Part shown: piece after piece, positions 20,340 through 28,828 of the stretch | How the letters are laid out: the number at the start of each line of letters is the position of its first letter | How positions within the stretch are numbered: the stretch's first letter is position 1 | Origin: Pseudomonas oryzihabitans | GTDB taxonomy: Bacteria > Pseudomonadota > Gammaproteobacteria > Pseudomonadales > Pseudomonadaceae | Reading direction: 5' to 3' | Assembly: GCF_007665395.1 (NCBI RefSeq) | Contig: NZ_VDND01000019.1 | Location: 1 to 38,481 of the forward strand | Length of the DNA: 38,481 nucleotides | Notes under the pieces: model-generated | The model's database searches: none | The model's input: the letters and a program-made list of their open reading frames with translations, nothing else | What the model was told of the DNA's origin: nothing | Translations under genes and position numbers: made by a program

Positions 20340-22544
20340 TCAAGCATCGGCAGCCACCGCGTCCGGTTGTTCGCGGGTTTGCTCGCGCAGCGTATGGTTG
20401 GCGGCGCTCTTGAGATTGGGCAGCAGGCGGCAGATCAGCGCCAGCTGGGTGCATACCAGCCGATAGCCATCGTCGTTGTCATCCGCTGCCGCTTCCAATT
20501 CATCGGCCAGGCTGCTTTCCTCCTCGGCGGTCGGCGGCAGGCTGCGGCGTTCGGCCACCGCCGCGGCGATGGCCTCCATGCCTTCGGCGATCCGGATCAC
20601 GGCGCGCTCCACCAAGGCATCGTGCTCGGCCGCTTCCAGCTGGCGGCGATGCGCGCCCAGGGCCGACAGATAGCCCAGCAGGGTGTTGGACAGCGCCAGA
20701 TAGCGAAAGCCGGCCTCCAGGTTGCGCCGGAAATGCCCGGGGTCTCGCAGCATGTTGGCCAGGGCGGCCGACAGGGTCGCGTCGGCATTGTGGGCGTTGC
20801 GCCGCGCCACCCGGTAGTCGAGGTCATCGCGCTTGCCGGTGCGGTACTGCTCGTGCAACCGCCGTAGGTAGAGCGCATTGGTACGCAGGGTATTGGCCAT
20901 CACCAGGTGCAGGCGCCGCCCCTGCCAGTCCGGCAGCACGAAGAACACCGCCAGCACCGCGATCAGGCAACCCAGCAGGGTGTCCAGCAGCCGCGGCCAG
21001 ATCAGCATGAAGCCATTGCCCACCTGGTTGAAGCAGAACAGCACCATGAGGGTGATGGCCGCGGTGGCCACGGTATAGCGATCGGTCCGAGTGATGAAGA
21101 ACACCAACCCGGCGACCAGCGCCAGCAGCAGCTGGATCTCCGCCTGGGTGAACAGCTCCAGCAGGGCACTGCCCAGCAGCAGGCCGATCACCGTCCCCAC
21201 GATCCGCTGGACCAGGCGTACCCGCGTGGCGCCGTATTGCGGCCGGCAGACGAACACCGTAGTTAGCAGGATCCAGTAGCCATTCACCGGGTGGATCAGG
21301 TGCAGGACGCCATAGCCGGTCATCAACGCCAGGGCCATGCGCAGGCCGTGGCGGAATAGCAGCGAGGTCGGGGTCAGCTGCAGGCGGATGCGCTGGAATA
21401 CCTCGCGCAGGGAGCGTGCCGCGGGATCGAGCAGGCTGGTGTCGAGATCCGCCGCGCCGGAGTCGCTGGTACCGGCTTCGGAGAATTGCCGCTCCAACGT
21501 CGAGAGGTTGTGGCCGAGCAGATCCAACGAGCGCAGCAAGCCGCGCCAGCGGGGATTCTGCTGCTGCTTGAGGTGTTCCAGCGAGGCTTGGAGGTCAATC
21601 AGACCCTGCTGGCTCTGCTGGCCGTACTCGAAGGGCTGACCGAGCCGGATCGCCTCGCCCAGGTTGAAACAGGCCGCGGCCTGCAACTTGAGCAGGCGCT
21701 GGCAGCGAAACAGGATATCGCTGTGGAAGAAGGCCTCGGTGAGGGCGCTATAGGGATAGTGCGACGAGCTGGCGCGCTCATGGATATCCTGGGCCATGAA
21801 GTACAGCCGGAAATAGCGACCGGAGCGTGCCCCCGGCCGCCCCGAGCGGCCGAAGCGATTGAGGATGGTCGCCTTGGCCTGGTTCAGCGCCTGGACCACC
21901 TTGCCGTTCTGCTGGGCCAGCAGCACGCGCCGCCGATGCAGGTCGACACCGCGCACGGGTTCGAGCATCTCGGCCTTGAGCTTGAGGAAGATGCCCAGCT
22001 CGCCATAGAGCGCGAACAGACTCTGGCGCACGGGCTGATGGGCGAATAGGGTGCACCAGAGCACCGACAGCACCCCGTACCAGAGCGCCCCGGCCAGCAG
22101 GTGCGCCGGCTCGTACCACAGCGGCACCTGGGCCCCCAGGCGCTGGTCCACGCCGATCATGGCATAGATGGACAGGATCACCGTGGCCTGGGCGACCGAG
22201 GCGTAGCGCTCGCCGATCGCCCCCAGCATGGTCAGGCTGAAGGTGGCGAGGCCCAGGCCCACCACGAAGATCCAGGGATAGGGAAACAGCAGTTCCACGG
22301 CGAAGGCCGCGACGGTGAAGCACAACAGCGTCACCGCCAGCGACTTCAATCGCCCCAGCCAGCTGTCGTCGGTTTCCGCCAGAGCACTGGCGATGATGCC
22401 GAGGAACACCGGCGACAGCGACCGCAGGTCACCCAGCGACCAGCAGACGGCCATGGCGCCGCTCAGGGCGACGAAGACGCGGACGCCATAGCTGGCTTTT
22501 TCATGCGCCCAGAACTGACGCAAAGACACCCCGAACACTGTCAT
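20340..22544 (-). CDS. YccS/FusC-family inner membrane protein
   Basis: 734 aa. An N-terminal block of about six TM helices (15-160), a cytoplasmic helical region (about 170-390, with Arg/Lys-rich GRSGRPGARSGRYFR), then a second TM block beginning HGLRMALALMTGYGVLHLI and running to about 530 (including HPVNGYWILLTTVFVCRP). The C-terminal helical domain is soluble. The two-block layout and the YWILLT motif are the FusC/YccS type, related to AaeB efflux and aluminium-activated malate channels. Substrate unknown. The preceding katA terminator implies its own promoter, though I see no convincing boxes in the 101-bp gap. Confidence 0.87.
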   Translation of the reverse strand: MTVFGVSLRQFWAHEKASYGVRVFVALSGAMAVCWSLGDLRSLSPVFLGIIASALAETDDSWLGRLKSLAVTLLCFTVAAFAVELLFPYPWIFVVGLGLATFSLTMLGAIGERYASVAQATVILSIYAMIGVDQRLGAQVPLWYEPAHLLAGALWYGVLSVLWCTLFAHQPVRQSLFALYGELGIFLKLKAEMLEPVRGVDLHRRRVLLAQQNGKVVQALNQAKATILNRFGRSGRPGARSGRYFRLYFMAQDIHERASSSHYPYSALTEAFFHSDILFRCQRLLKLQAAACFNLGEAIRLGQPFEYGQQSQQGLIDLQASLEHLKQQQNPRWRGLLRSLDLLGHNLSTLERQFSEAGTSDSGAADLDTSLLDPAARSLREVFQRIRLQLTPTSLLFRHGLRMALALMTGYGVLHLIHPVNGYWILLTTVFVCRPQYGATRVRLVQRIVGTVIGLLLGSALLELFTQAEIQLLLALVAGLVFFITRTDRYTVATAAITLMVLFCFNQVGNGFMLIWPRLLDTLLGCLIAVLAVFFVLPDWQGRRLHLVMANTLRTNALYLRRLHEQYRTGKRDDLDYRVARRNAHNADATLSAALANMLRDPGHFRRNLEAGFRYLALSNTLLGYLSALGAHRRQLEAAEHDALVERAVIRIAEGMEAIAAAVAERRSLPPTAEEESSLADELEAAADDNDDGYRLVCTQLALICRLLPNLKSAANHTLREQTREQPDAVAADA

Positions 22545-22645
22545 GACGGCAAAGCGAGCCTCGTGTTTTCGCGCTTGATGCGAACCTTAGCACTGCGACG
22601 TCGCCAGAGGCGTCCGAGACAGCCTTTCCAGCACTTTTTTAACGG

Positions 22646-22674
22646 ACGAAAAAAAGCCCGGCGATTGCCGGGCT
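22646..22674 (-). terminator. Terminator of katA
   Basis: On the minus strand AGCCCGGC/GCCGGGCT (8-bp stem, loop AATC) followed by a seven-base T run. It lies 17 bp past the katA stop. Strong intrinsic terminator. Confidence 0.9.
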
Positions 22675-22690
22675 GTCTTGCCTGCCTGGG

Positions 22691-24148
22691 TCAGGCCACT
22701 TCGCTGGGATCTATCCCCAGGCCCTTGGCGACACCCATGCCATAGGCAGGATCGGCCTTGAGGAAATGACCGATCTGGCGCAGCTGGACGTCTCGGGTGA
22801 CCGAGCCCAGGGCACCGACGAGGTTGCCGATCAGCAGCGCCTGCTGGTCGGGGTTCATCAGGCGGAACAGGGCGCCGGCCTGGCTGAAGTAGTCCTCGTC
22901 AACGCGGTGATCGTAGCGATCGGCCGGACCGGCGAAATTCAGCGCCGGCTCCCGGTACTGCGGCGCCTGCTTGGGCGTATGCCCATAGCTGTTCGGCTCG
23001 TAGTTCGGCAGGGAGCCGCCGTTGCCGTCGAATCTCATGGCGCCGTCACGCTGATTGTTGGCGTAGGGGCAGCGCGGGGCATTGACCGGCAGTTGCTGGT
23101 AGTTGGTCCCCACCCGGTAGCGCTGGGCATCGGCATAGGCGAACACCCGGCCCTGCAGCATGCGATCGGGCGACAGACCGACGCCCGGTACCACGTTGCT
23201 CGGGGCGAAGGACGCCTGCTCGACTTCGGCGAAGTAGTTCTGCGGATTGCGGTTGAGCTCCAGCACCCCCACTTCCTGCAACGGATAGTCCTTCTGCGAC
23301 CAGACCTTGGTCACGTCGAAGGGATTCTCGGCGCGGCCCGCCGCTTCCTGCTCGCTCATCACCTGGATGCACATCGTCCAACGCGGGTATTCACCGCGCT
23401 CGATGGCCTGGAACAGGTCGCGCTGGCTGTAGTCCGGATCGGTACCGGCCAGGCGCGCCGCCTCGGCCGGGGGCAGGTTCTTGATGCCCTGCTGGCTCTT
23501 GAAGTGGAACTTCACGAAGTGCCGCTCACCCTGGGCATTGATCAGGCTGAAGGTATGGCTGCCGAAGCCATGCATGAAGCGATAGCCGTCCGGAATGCCG
23601 CGATCGGAGAACAGGATGGTGACCTGGTGCAGCGACTCCGGCGACAGCGACCAGAAGTCCCACATCATCTGCGGACTCTTCAGGTTGCTCCAGGGATCGC
23701 GCTTCTGGGTATGGATGAAGTCGGGGAATTTCAGCGGATCGCGGATGAAGAACACCGGAGTGTTGTTGCCGACGATGTCCCAGTTGCCTTCTTCGGTATA
23801 GAACTTCAGGGCGAAACCGCGGGGATCGCGCTCGGTATCCGCCGAGCCTCGCTCGCCGCCCACGGTGGAGAAGCGCAGGATGGTCTCGGTCTGCTTGCCC
23901 ACACTGGCGAACAGCTTGGCGCTGCTCAGGTGAGTGATGTCCTGGGTCACGGTGAAGGTGCCGAAGGCCGCGGAGCCCTTGGCATGCACCCGACGCTCGG
24001 GGATGACTTCGCGGTTGAAGTGCGCCAGCTTCTCGACCAGATGGAAGTCGTCGAGCATCAGCGGACCGCGCGGACCGGCAGTACGGGAATTCTGGTTATC
24101 GGCCACCGGAATGCCGCTGGCGGTGGTAAGGATCTTGGTATCGGTCAC
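22691..24148 (-). CDS. katA: Catalase, clade 3 small-subunit type (KatA)
   Basis: Haem catalase splitting hydrogen peroxide to water and oxygen; clade 3 enzymes also bind NADPH. 485 aa from a GTG start (VTDTKILTTASG) with AGGGAG seven bases upstream; an ATG 54 bp further up would add unrelated residues. Catalytic His55 in RRVHAKG, Asn128 in VGNNTPVF, and haem-ligand Tyr338 in RVFAYADAQRYR. Resembles P. aeruginosa KatA, which likewise lies next to rplQ. No signal peptide. Own terminators on both sides show it is monocistronic. Several palindromes lie upstream. Confidence 0.95.
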   Translation of the reverse strand: MTDTKILTTASGIPVADNQNSRTAGPRGPLMLDDFHLVEKLAHFNREVIPERRVHAKGSAAFGTFTVTQDITHLSSAKLFASVGKQTETILRFSTVGGERGSADTERDPRGFALKFYTEEGNWDIVGNNTPVFFIRDPLKFPDFIHTQKRDPWSNLKSPQMMWDFWSLSPESLHQVTILFSDRGIPDGYRFMHGFGSHTFSLINAQGERHFVKFHFKSQQGIKNLPPAEAARLAGTDPDYSQRDLFQAIERGEYPRWTMCIQVMSEQEAAGRAENPFDVTKVWSQKDYPLQEVGVLELNRNPQNYFAEVEQASFAPSNVVPGVGLSPDRMLQGRVFAYADAQRYRVGTNYQQLPVNAPRCPYANNQRDGAMRFDGNGGSLPNYEPNSYGHTPKQAPQYREPALNFAGPADRYDHRVDEDYFSQAGALFRLMNPDQQALLIGNLVGALGSVTRDVQLRQIGHFLKADPAYGMGVAKGLGIDPSEVA

Positions 24149-24191
24149 AGGCTGTCTCCCTCTGGATAGCGTTGGCTGATCGCCTGAGGGA

Positions 24192-24211
24192 AGTATCGCC
24201 AAGGCAATACT
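24192..24211. promoter_or_regulatory. Near-palindrome upstream of katA
   Basis: AGTATCGCC-AA-GGCAATACT: 9-bp arms with one mismatch, 44 bp upstream of the GTG. It could be a regulator operator or a 5'-UTR hairpin. The regulator cannot be named. Confidence 0.45.
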
Positions 24212-24213
24212 TT

Positions 24214-24233
24214 AGGACTAATTTATTGATCCT
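24214..24233. promoter_or_regulatory. Second partial dyad upstream of katA
   Basis: AGGACTAATTTATTGATCCT: symmetric at 7 of 10 positions (AGGA..AAT / ATT..TCCT). AT-rich centre in an otherwise GC-rich genome, so it probably includes promoter sequence. Confidence 0.3.
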
Positions 24234-24241
24234 AGCGTCCT

Positions 24242-24273
24242 GATAGAAAATTCCCTGAATGCCTTTTCCTATC
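24242..24273. promoter_or_regulatory. Spaced inverted repeat upstream of katA
   Basis: GATAGAAAA and TTTTCCTATC separated by 13 bp (one bulged base). The GATAG/CTATC halves recall OxyR half-sites, but the spacing does not fit the four-part OxyR consensus. Confidence 0.3.
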
Positions 24274-24304
24274 CATCCAGGCCTTGGGCCAAAGACCGGA
24301 CATG

Positions 24305-24332
24305 AAAAAGCCGGGCATGAGCCCGGCTTTTT
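24305..24332. terminator. Terminator of the alpha operon (after rplQ)
   Basis: Perfect AAAAAGCCGGGC-ATGA-GCCCGGCTTTTT, 12-bp arms with flanking A and T runs; works on either strand. It lies 15 bp after the rplQ stop. Confidence 0.95.
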
Positions 24333-24347
24333 CTAGAACGCAGCTAC

Positions 24348-24737
24348 TTATTCAGCAGCCTGTTCCACGGTACCGCCGACCGGACGGTCGATCAGCTCGA
24401 CGTACGCCATGGGCGCATTGTCGCCAGCGCGGAAACCGCACTTCAGGATACGCAGGTAGCCACCCGGACGGTTGGCGTAGCGCTTGCCCAGGTCGTTGAA
24501 CAGCTTGCCGACGGCAGCTTTCGAACGGGTACGGTCGAAAGCCAGGCGACGGTTGGCGACGCTGTCTTCCTTAGCCAGGGTGATCAGCGGCTCGGCAACG
24601 CGGCGCAGTTCCTTGGCTTTCGGCAGGGTAGTTTTGATCAGCTCGTGCTCGAACAGCGACACAGCCATGTTCTGGAACATGGCCTTGCGGTGTGCGCTCG
24701 TGCGGCTCAGATGACGACCACTTTTACGATGACGCAT
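24348..24737 (-). CDS. rplQ: 50S ribosomal protein L17
   Basis: 129 aa; near the exit tunnel opening of the large subunit. Begins MRHRKSGRHLSRTSAHRKAMFQNM, the invariant L17 signature. It ends with a short acidic/Ala tail (EQAAE) typical of gammaproteobacteria. Last gene of the alpha operon (rpsM-rpsK-rpsD-rpoA-rplQ), followed by a strong terminator. 44 bp after rpoA. Confidence 0.98.
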   Translation of the reverse strand: MRHRKSGRHLSRTSAHRKAMFQNMAVSLFEHELIKTTLPKAKELRRVAEPLITLAKEDSVANRRLAFDRTRSKAAVGKLFNDLGKRYANRPGGYLRILKCGFRAGDNAPMAYVELIDRPVGGTVEQAAE

Positions 24738-24781
24738 GATTGAAATTCCTTCCCAAACTATCGTTCGGTGAACAATGACGA

Positions 24782-25783
24782 TCAGGCAGTAGCCTTGTCG
24801 TCCTTCTTAAGGCTTGCAGGGGGCCAGTTGTCCAGGCGCATACCGAGCGACAGACCACGCGAGGCCAGCACGTCCTTGATTTCGGTCAGGGACTTCTTGC
24901 CCAGGTTCGGGGTCTTGAGCAGCTCCACTTCGGTACGCTGAATCAGGTCACCGATGTAGTAGATGTTCTCCGCCTTGAGGCAGTTGGCCGAACGAACGGT
25001 CAGTTCCAGATCGTCTACCGGACGCAGCAGGATCGGATCGATCTCGTCTTCCTGCTCGACCACGACCGGCTCGCTGTCGCCCTTGAGGTCGACGAACGCT
25101 GCCAGTTGCTGCTGCAGGATGGTGGCGGCACGACGGATGGCTTCTTCCGGATCCAGGGTACCGTTGGTTTCCAGGTCAAGCACCAGCTTGTCCAGGTTGG
25201 TACGCTGTTCGACCCGGGCGTTTTCCACCACATAGGCCACGCGACGAACCGGGCTGAACGTAGCGTCGAGCTGGAGACGACCGATGGCACGGGTTTCGTC
25301 TTCTTCGCTCTGACGCGCATCGGCGGGCTCATAGCCACGACCGCGCGCGATTTTCAGCTTCATGTTCAGCGAACCGTTGTCCGCCAGGTGGGCGATGACG
25401 TGCTCACCATTGACGATCTCGACATCGTGATCGACCTGAATGTCGGAGGCCAGAACTGGCCCCTGACCTTTCTTGCTCAGGCTCAGGGTGACTTCGTCAC
25501 GGCCGTGCAACTTGATAGCCAGACCCTTGAGATTGAGCAGGATCTCGATCACGTCTTCCTGCACGCCTTCGATGGCGCTGTACTCGTGCAGGACACCGTC
25601 GATCTCTGCTTCGACTACCGCGCAGCCAGGCATGGAGGACAACAGGATACGCCGCAGCGCGTTGCCCAAGGTATGGCCGAAACCACGCTCGAGAGGCTCG
25701 AGGGTGATCTTGGCACGGGTCTGACTAACCGCCTGCACATCGATATGGCGGGGGGTCAGGAACTCATTTACCGAACTCTGCAT
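24782..25783 (-). CDS. rpoA: DNA-directed RNA polymerase alpha subunit
   Basis: 333 aa. The N-terminal domain (about 1-235) dimerises and nucleates assembly with beta and beta'; FGHTLGNALRRILLSSMPG is its invariant core. A linker leads to the C-terminal domain (about 250-333) with VRSANCLKAENI; Arg264 corresponds to E. coli Arg265, which reads UP elements and contacts activators such as ANR. Fourth gene of the alpha operon, 22 bp after rpsD. Confidence 0.99.
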   Translation of the reverse strand: MQSSVNEFLTPRHIDVQAVSQTRAKITLEPLERGFGHTLGNALRRILLSSMPGCAVVEAEIDGVLHEYSAIEGVQEDVIEILLNLKGLAIKLHGRDEVTLSLSKKGQGPVLASDIQVDHDVEIVNGEHVIAHLADNGSLNMKLKIARGRGYEPADARQSEEDETRAIGRLQLDATFSPVRRVAYVVENARVEQRTNLDKLVLDLETNGTLDPEEAIRRAATILQQQLAAFVDLKGDSEPVVVEQEDEIDPILLRPVDDLELTVRSANCLKAENIYYIGDLIQRTEVELLKTPNLGKKSLTEIKDVLASRGLSLGMRLDNWPPASLKKDDKATA

Positions 25784-25805
25784 GGATGCACCTACTTTCT
25801 AGCCC

Positions 25806-26426
25806 TTACTTGGAGTAGAGCTCGACAATCAGGTTTTCGTTGATGTCGGCGGAGAGATCACCACGGGCCGGCACGCTCTTGAAGGTGCCTTCCTTTTTCT
25901 CGGTGCTCACTTCGACCCACTCAACCCGGCCACGCTGGCCGCACAGCTCGAGAGCTTGAGCGATACGCAGCTGGTTCTTGGCCTTTTCACGGACCGCGAC
26001 GACGTCGCCGACCTTGACCTGATAGGAGGGAATGTTGACGGTCTGACCGTTGACGGTGATCGACTTGTGGGAGACCAGCTGGCGCGATTCCGCGCGAGTG
26101 GCACCGAAGCCCATGCGATACACCACGTTGTCCAGACGGCATTCGAGCAGTTGCAGCAGGTTCTCACCGGTAGCGCCCTTGCGACGGGCAGCTTCCTGGT
26201 AGTAACCGGCGAACTGACGCTCGAGGACGCCATAGATACGGCGGACTTTCTGCTTTTCACGCAGCTGCAGACCGTAGTCGGACAGACGACCGCGACGCTG
26301 ACCATGCTGGCCAGGAACGGTTTCCAGCTTGCACTTCGAGTCGAGGGCGCGGGCGCCGCTCTTCAGGAAGAGGTCAGTGCCTTCGCGGCGGGACAGTTTG
26401 CACTTGGGACCAATGTAACGAGCCAT
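25806..26426 (-). CDS. rpsD: 30S ribosomal protein S4
   Basis: 206 aa. Primary 16S binder that starts assembly of the 5' domain; with S3 and S5 lines the mRNA entry. ARYIGPKCKLSRREGTDLF start, and an S4 RNA-binding domain (about 97-155, MGFGATRAESRQLVSHKSITVNG). In E. coli S4 represses the alpha operon by binding a pseudoknot in the rpsM leader. I cannot confirm that structure here. The cysteine in the N-terminal PKCKL lacks partners for a zinc site, so this is the zinc-free form. Confidence 0.99.
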   Translation of the reverse strand: MARYIGPKCKLSRREGTDLFLKSGARALDSKCKLETVPGQHGQRRGRLSDYGLQLREKQKVRRIYGVLERQFAGYYQEAARRKGATGENLLQLLECRLDNVVYRMGFGATRAESRQLVSHKSITVNGQTVNIPSYQVKVGDVVAVREKAKNQLRIAQALELCGQRGRVEWVEVSTEKKEGTFKSVPARGDLSADINENLIVELYSK

Positions 26427-26442
26427 TTCTCACTGTCTCCTA

Positions 26443-26832
26443 TTACACGCGACGCTTCTTCGGCGGACGGCACCCGTTATGCGGGATGGGCGTCACGTCG
26501 GTGATGCTGGCGATCTTGTAACCACAGGCATTCAGGGCGCGAACAGCGGACTCACGGCCGGGGCCGGGACCTTTGACGTTCACGTCCAGATTCTTCAGAC
26601 CATATTCCAGGGCGGCTTGACCGGCGCGCTCGGCTGCAATCTGGGCAGCGAACGGGGTGCTCTTACGGGAGCCACGGAAGCCGGAGCCACCGGAGGTCGC
26701 CCAGGACAAGGCATTGCCCTGACGATCGGTGATGGTCACGATGGTGTTGTTGAAAGACGCGTGGATATGGGCGATGCCATCAACCACTGTCTTTTTGACT
26801 TTCTTACGAGGACGAGCAGCAGGTTTTGCCAT
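26443..26832 (-). CDS. rpsK: 30S ribosomal protein S11
   Basis: 129 aa; sits on the 30S platform beside the E-site mRNA. Contains [21 protein letters not shown] and the end [16 protein letters not shown], both invariant. Basic N-terminus with RPRKKVKK. Between rpsM and rpsD, 16-30 bp gaps. Confidence 0.99.
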
Positions 26833-26862
26833 GACTAGATTCCTGTCGATTCGCGGATGCGA

Positions 26863-27219
26863 TTACTTGCGGATCGGCTTGCGCGGGCCCTTACGGGTAC
26901 GGGCATTGGTCTTGGTGCGCTGACCACGGACCGGCAGACCACGGCGGTGACGCAGACCGCGGTAGCAACCCAGATCCATCAGGCGCTTGATGTTCATGTT
27001 GATTTCGCGGCGCAGGTCACCCTCGGTGAGGATTTTGGCGACCTCGTTACGCAGCTGATCGACCTGCTCGTCGCTCAGTTCTTTGATCTTGGCGGTCGGC
27101 TCGATGCCGGTGGCCGCGCAGATCTTCTGAGAGGTGGTGCGACCGACACCATAGATGTAGGTCAGCGAGATAACAGTGTGCTTGTTATCTGGAATGTTGA
27201 CGCCTGCAATACGGGCCAT
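26863..27219 (-). CDS. rpsM: 30S ribosomal protein S13
   Basis: 118 aa; head of the 30S subunit, contacts L5 and the P-site tRNA. MARIAGVNIPDNKHTVISLTYIYGVG start and the C-terminal RGLPVRGQRTKTNARTRKGPRKP tail. First gene of the alpha operon, preceded by a strong promoter-like sequence in the 130-bp gap after rpmJ. The start ATG follows a GGAG at about 11 bases. Confidence 0.99.
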   Translation of the reverse strand: MARIAGVNIPDNKHTVISLTYIYGVGRTTSQKICAATGIEPTAKIKELSDEQVDQLRNEVAKILTEGDLRREINMNIKRLMDLGCYRGLRHRRGLPVRGQRTKTNARTRKGPRKPIRK

Positions 27220-27277
27220 TCAGAAAAACTCCAATTGACAGCTACCGACGCCCCGGAAGCCAAGAAAAGGGCGCGCG

Positions 27278-27306
27278 ATATTAACGCTGTAGGAACAAAT
27301 GATCAA
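27278..27306 (-). promoter_or_regulatory. Alpha operon promoter
   Basis: -35 TTGATC (27306-27301), 17-bp spacer, -10 TAATAT (27283-27278). Start near 27271, leader of about 50 nt before rpsM. The first two bases of the -35 are also the last bases of the upstream hairpin. Confidence 0.75.
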
Positions 27307-27332
27307 CCCGGCAGCACACTAGCTGCCGGGTT
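27305..27332 (-). terminator. Hairpin at the spc/alpha operon boundary
   Basis: AACCCGGCAGC/GCTGCCGGGTT, 11-bp perfect stem with 6-nt loop, 17 bp after the rpmJ stop. The tail on the minus strand (GATCATTTGTT) is only partly U-rich, so read-through is likely. Confidence 0.7.
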
Positions 27333-27349
27333 AAACGCGTGATTCACAC

Positions 27350-27466
27350 TCAGCCTTGGCGCTGCTTGTGACGCGGTTCAGCGCTGCAGATCACGCGCAC
27401 GACGCCTTCGCGGCGAATGATCTTGCAGTTACGGCACAGCTTCTTGACCGATGCACGAACTTTCAT
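27350..27466 (-). CDS. rpmJ: 50S ribosomal protein L36
   Basis: 38 aa: [21 protein letters not shown] then [17 protein letters not shown]. Smallest ribosomal protein. The zinc ribbon ligands C11, C14, C27 and His32 are all present, so this is the zinc-binding form. Follows secY by 30 bp and ends the spc operon, as in E. coli. Too short for routine ORF cut-offs, so it is easily missed. Many zinc-responsive genomes carry a second zinc-free copy under Zur; none is in this window. Confidence 0.97.
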
Positions 27467-27496
27467 GACAACTCCTCTAACCTTACGGGTAACGGC

Positions 27497-28828
27497 TCAG
27501 CGCATCATGCCGCCGCCGTAGCCCTTCAGGTTGGCTTTCTTCATCAGGGACTCGTATTGATGAGATACGAGATGGGATTGGACCTGGGACATGAAGTCCA
27601 TGACCACTACCACCACGATCAGCAACGAGGTCCCGCCGAGATAGAACGGCACGTTCGCCGCGACCACCAGGAACTGGGGCAACAAGCACACCGCCGTCAT
27701 GTACAGGGCACCGAACATGGTGAGTCGGGTCAGCACGCCATCGATATAGCGAGCGGACTGTTCACCAGGACGAATACCCGGGATGAACGCCCCGGATTTC
27801 TTCAGGTTCTCGGCCACGTCCTTGGGGTTGAACATCAGCGCCGTATAGAAGAAGCAGAAGAAGATGATCCCTGCACTAAACAGCAAGATGTTCAGCGGCT
27901 GGCCGGGGGCGATGGCCTGAGCCACGTCCTGCAACCAACCCAGACCTTCGGATTGACCGAACCACGAACCGAGCGATGCCGGGAACAGCAGGATGCTGCT
28001 GGCGAAGATCGCCGGGATGACCCCGGCCATGTTCACCTTGAGCGGCAGGTGGCTGTTCTGCGCAGCGAAGACCTTGCGGCCCTGCTGGCGCTTGGCGTAG
28101 TGCACCGCGATGCGACGCTGGCCACGCTCGATGAACACCACGAAGGCGATGATGGCCACGGCCACCACACCCACCATGATCAGCGCGAAGATGTTGATAT
28201 CGCCCTGCCGTGCCGACTCGAAGGACTGACCGATGGCGCGAGGCAAGCCCGCGACGATACCGGCGAAGATCAGCATCGAGATGCCATTGCCGATACCGCG
28301 CTCGGTGATCTGCTCACCCAGCCACATCATGAACAGCGCGCCAGCGACGAACGTGGTGACAGCGACGAAATAGAAGCTGAAGCCCACGCTGAACGCGACA
28401 CCCTGACTGGCGAGTCCTACCGACATCCCGGTGGCCTGAACGAGCGCCAGAACCAGCGTGCCGTAACGGGTGTACTGGCTGATCTTGCGACGACCAGACT
28501 CACCCTCTTTCTTCAATTGCTCCAGCTGTGGGCTGATCGCGGTAAGCAGCTGCATGATGATCGATGCCGAGATGTACGGCATGATCCCCAGTGCGAAGAT
28601 GCTCATCCGCTCCAGCGCACCGCCGGAGAACATGTTGAAGAGGCTAAGAATGGTCCCCTCGTTCTGCCTGAACAGTGCGGCCAGCTGATCGGGATTGATA
28701 CCCGGAACAGGGATGTGCGCACCGATCCTGTAGACGATGATCGCCAGGAACAGGAATCGGAGGCGGGTCCACAGCTCGGACATACCACCGGTCTTGCTGA
28801 GCGCAGAGAGAGCACCTTGCTTAGCCAT
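27497..28828 (-). CDS. secY: Protein translocase subunit SecY
   Basis: 443 aa channel of the SecYEG translocon in the inner membrane; exports unfolded proteins with SecA and inserts membrane proteins with the ribosome/SRP. Ten TM segments expected; the plug region and TM1 begin after ELWTRLRFLFLAIIVYRIGAHIPVPGI. The cytoplasmic loop with VFIERGQRRIAVHYAKRQQGRK contacts SecA and the ribosome. The start abuts the rplO stop. Standard spc-operon position. Confidence 0.99.
   Translation of the reverse strand: MAKQGALSALSKTGGMSELWTRLRFLFLAIIVYRIGAHIPVPGINPDQLAALFRQNEGTILSLFNMFSGGALERMSIFALGIMPYISASIIMQLLTAISPQLEQLKKEGESGRRKISQYTRYGTLVLALVQATGMSVGLASQGVAFSVGFSFYFVAVTTFVAGALFMMWLGEQITERGIGNGISMLIFAGIVAGLPRAIGQSFESARQGDINIFALIMVGVVAVAIIAFVVFIERGQRRIAVHYAKRQQGRKVFAAQNSHLPLKVNMAGVIPAIFASSILLFPASLGSWFGQSEGLGWLQDVAQAIAPGQPLNILLFSAGIIFFCFFYTALMFNPKDVAENLKKSGAFIPGIRPGEQSARYIDGVLTRLTMFGALYMTAVCLLPQFLVVAANVPFYLGGTSLLIVVVVVMDFMSQVQSHLVSHQYESLMKKANLKGYGGGMMR

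Noticed and set aside
24192..24290. OxyR binding site upstream of katA
   Set aside because: ATAG/CTAT-like fragments occur, but I could not place four of them with 7-bp spacers, so I list only the inverted repeats.
27220..27271. E. coli-type S4-binding pseudoknot in the rpsM leader
   Set aside because: I could not find the nested helices by eye in this leader of about 50 nt; needs covariance search before claiming.
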